Assembly: GCA_011800155.1 (NCBI GenBank)
Contig: CM022377.1
Coordinates: 682,001-746,000 of the forward strand
Reading direction: 5' to 3'
Length of the DNA stretch: 64,000 bases
Origin: Flammulina velutipes
Lineage: Eukaryota > Basidiomycota > Agaricomycetes > Agaricales > Physalacriaceae
Positions 61,383 to 64,000 of this stretch are shown piece by piece. The position numbers were made by a program, and so were the translations under genes. The stretch's first letter is position 1. Every line of letters begins with the position of its first letter. Under the pieces are notes generated by a model that saw only the letters and a program-made list of their open reading frames with translations, was not told the origin of the DNA and searched no databases.

Positions 61383-62791
61383 ATGGATAGATTCGTCTGC
61401 AAGTTCACCTTTACGCGTGGTTTGAAGAGGAAAAAGGTAGTATGCTCTATGTAACTTATGTGTACTCTACTGATGCCTTGGAATAGCCAGAACACCCTCA
61501 ATTGGACGATGACACTAGAGAATACCCGTCGTCGAGCCTAATAGTACGCGCTCGTCCACCATCAGATCCTCCTCGAACTCATCACCATCCAGGTATATCT
61601 GAAGCGCAAGCTAAAGACATGCGAGGCCTATTCTCGACGCCTAGAGAAGAGGCTCAACCGCATTTCCAAAATCCACAGGGAGGACCGTGCGGCTTTGGAA
61701 TACGAGAGGAAGATGCGCCACGCTGCTGAAGAGCAGGTGTGTTCCTCAAGATTTTGCGTATCTCTCTCGTACACAGCTCATGCTTCGTTTCCTAGCTTGC
61801 CGTGTCCGGAGTGGCGATGATCCAAGAAGCCGAGGCGAAGTGGACTGCTCTCTGCATCGAACAAAGTACCCTCCAGAACAAACTCTCCGTCGCCGAATCT
61901 CAACTCCAACTCGTCCCGGCGCGTTTGGAAGAGATTCTGCGTGAAGTCGTTCGCGTTACGGGATCCCCAGAGCAGGCAGTCTTCGAGCACTTTCGCCGCT
62001 TTGCTGACCGTTCTCTTTTATCGGAGCCTCAGCAAATAGATGCGAGCGATGATATGGATGTGGACGTGCCGCCTCCTACTCCCCCGTTGGCGGTCCTTCA
62101 ACCTGTTCCTATTCCCTTTCATCCACAGCCTCAGCCCCGGCCTCCGCCTCCGCCCCAACTGCAACCTCAGTTCGAACATCAATTCCAACCACAACCTCAT
62201 CCTCAGCTCCAACCTCAGCCTGATGAGAAGCCTTCGTACCACCCTCAGTCCCAGCCTCGACCTCAACAGCAGCACCAACCTCAGGCCGTGTGCTTACAGC
62301 CAAACCCGAACGCCTACTCCGATCCTCATCCAGACAACTCTTCACCTCCCCTCCCCACTCCCGCTCCCACTCCCCAATCCTCTCGCCCGACTTGCCCCAC
62401 GACGCTACCTCGTCTCCTGCAGCCACAAATAGAGGATTACTTCTCCCACCATCCAGAACCTCGGGCTCGGGCGCCTCTTTGGTCTGTCCCAGGAGCGGGG
62501 GACGATGCGAATTTTGATTGTGCGAGGACTGAGGATAATACCTCCGATGAGGAAGATGGAGAGGACGACGATGATGAAGAGGATAGCGACGATGAGGGTG
62601 ATGATAGCGACGACGACGACGAAGATAGGCCAATTCCTTCGAACACGCGGCGCGTGGTGAGTCTCTTCCTTCTTCAAATTCTGGTCTTCGTTTGCTGAAA
62701 TGACACACAGGATCTGAGTATCAGAATGCCGAAGCAGACTCAACCCATGCCTCCTGGTGTTGGTGATACCTCTGGGCTACCGACGCCTTAG
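61383..62791 (+). pseudogene. Gene X, copy B, frameshifted in the first coiled-coil exon
   Basis: Same four-exon layout as copy A: start at 61383 and end (GLPTP stop) at 62791. In the second exon, one extra base near 61565 and a two-base loss near 61595 relative to copy A shift the frame through the coiled coil, so translation would stop early at about 61729. The large third exon (from about 61796) is open: LQNKLSVAESQL, a shorter Gln-Pro region, PLPTPAPTPQSSRP and an Asp/Glu run. Copy B has several in-frame length differences from copy A in the repeats. It could still be expressed from a downstream start such as the Met at 61818. Confidence 0.65.
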
Positions 62792-63047
62792 ACTAGCGTA
62801 CTTTTTATAATCTCTGCTATTTGTCGCCAGTGCTCTGTGTATTTCTTCGTATTGAAATTTGTTTGGAGATCTCTTCAAAGTGTGGACGAGTTTATTGAGA
62901 GATGCGACTCGCTGCTCAACACGTGAAGGCACTAGCCATGCTGTCCTTCCGTGCGCATAGTGACATTATTCTGGGTCCACATCGCTCGCCGTTTCCGCGT
63001 AACCTATAAGCCATTCACACAATTTCCATTCCACGATACATCCATCA

Positions 63048-64000
63048 TCAGACAATCCAAGCCTCCTTATTCTTCTCCACAAACTCCCTCAGCGTAATCT
63101 TCCCCGTCCTCTTATTAGGAGCCGCAAAGTTCCTCTCTTCCCCGCCAGCCGCATTGAGCGTCTCGATGAACGCCAACAATCCCGCGTAATCCTCTGGGAG
63201 ACCCACGGAGAGATAGAGTTTCTTGAGCTCCTGCTCGGATAGGCGGGTATGTTTGATGGGGCGTCCGAGGACGGAGCTGAATATCTCGGCGACCTGAAGA
63301 CATAAGCTTTGATTTTTCAGAAAAACAGAGGGAAAACATACCTGGTCGTAGGTCAACAGTTCGGGGCCTGTGAGGATGATATCTGTATTGAAGCTCTTCT
63401 CTACCAACAGCGCCTCAGCGACGAGGTCGGCAATGTCATCCGCTCCAATGAAACCGATCTTTCCATCCTCTGAAGCGCTGATAATCTCGTTGTTCGTCCT
63501 GATGCTATGGGCGTGGAACGTCAAGGTATTTTCTATGAGAAACGAATGAGTGTATGATCATAAACTCGATTGGAACTGACCAAAGAACCAACTAGGCCTA
63601 ATCACAGCGTAGTCCACGCCAGAATTAACGATATACTCATGCACTTTCCCCAAATCCGACGGGCCACCCCCGCACGACCGAAGCCCCACTCAGCAACACC
63701 AACCTCTTCACCCCCCTTCCCAATGAGGAAGTCAATGAAAGCCTTCACCTGGTCGAAGATCTTCGTCGTTTGTCCAGGGGAGATGAGGTACGCGCTCTCG
63801 ATCCCCCCGAAGCTGGTTTTGAAAGCATTCTCGTAGGTCGAGGGATCGGCCCAGTCGAATTTGATGGATTGGGAGGTGGGGGTGGGGGGCGCGGAGGAGG
63901 GGTTACGAGAGGCGATGAGTACGCGCTTTCCGGAGGCTTGGAGGATGCGGGAGACGCGGGATGAGGTCTGGCCGGTTCCGCCTGTGAGGAGGATGGACAT
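63048..64000 (-). CDS. NmrA-like NAD(P)-binding protein, copy B, complete start but two homopolymer frameshifts
   Basis: The ATG lies at 64000, the last base of the window, so the promoter is outside. The N-terminus MSILLTGGTGQTSSR is the expected Gly-rich Rossmann motif, followed by RVLIASRNPSS and FDWADPSTYENAF. Exons run from 64000 to about 63581, about 63529 to 63343, and about 63297 to 63048 (ending EAWIV stop). Relative to copy A it has one extra C in a C-run near 63715 and one extra near 63669. Together these break the frame between GKG and the VDYAVIRPSWFFG segment. Both are homopolymer changes, so sequencing error is plausible. The enzyme family reduces imine or enone-type substrates with NAD(P)H; the substrate here is unknown. 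Confidence 0.75.

Overview
The window looks like genomic DNA of a filamentous basidiomycete fungus, probably an agaricomycete. Genes are split by many introns of about 45-57 nt with GT(G/A)NGT donors, promoters carry CT-rich leaders, and the gene set is fungal: a secreted cupredoxin, RBX1, the CTD-kinase subunit CTK3, a GCN4-type bZIP factor and an NmrA-like dehydrogenase. No prokaryotic features, rRNA, tRNA or CRISPR arrays were seen.

Positions 1-17250 are single-copy sequence. In order they hold a two-domain secreted cupredoxin (1376-2556), a small protein built from three homeodomain-like exons (2753-3654), RBX1 (3830-4436), a doubtful minus-strand small gene, a giant 15-exon gene for a 3,473-residue PH-domain / Ser-Thr-rich / SR-rich / coiled-coil protein (4985-16124), and a 73-codon hypothetical gene.

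Positions 17250-61212 are a nested tandem segmental duplication. The inferred original order is bZIP - CTK3 - gene X - NmrA-like. A module made of the bZIP gene, CTK3 and an uncharacterised 7.7-kb repeat (here called E) is repeated with periods of about 9.6, 9.6 and 10.5 kb, giving units U1-U4. E1-E3 are nearly identical. A fourth, diverged E copy (E4, 52728-60733) lies upstream of an old remnant unit (U5). CTK3 occurs five times (one copy frameshifted, one truncated). The bZIP gene occurs five times: full-length in U1, frameshifted in U2, fused to E in U3 and U4, and a fragment in U5. Gene X and the NmrA-like gene occur twice, once on each side of E4.

E shows no recognisable transposase, reverse transcriptase, LTR or terminal inverted repeat. 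It carries matched splice sites, a TATA-containing bidirectional promoter, and two copies per element of a three-way-junction palindrome whose outer stem differs between the copies while pairing is largely kept. U1 holds the only full-length bZIP but lacks the roughly 0.89-kb block that probably contains its promoter. U3 and U4 keep that block but have lost most of the leucine zipper. The near-identity of the units and several one-base homopolymer differences mean assembly error must be excluded before biological conclusions are drawn.
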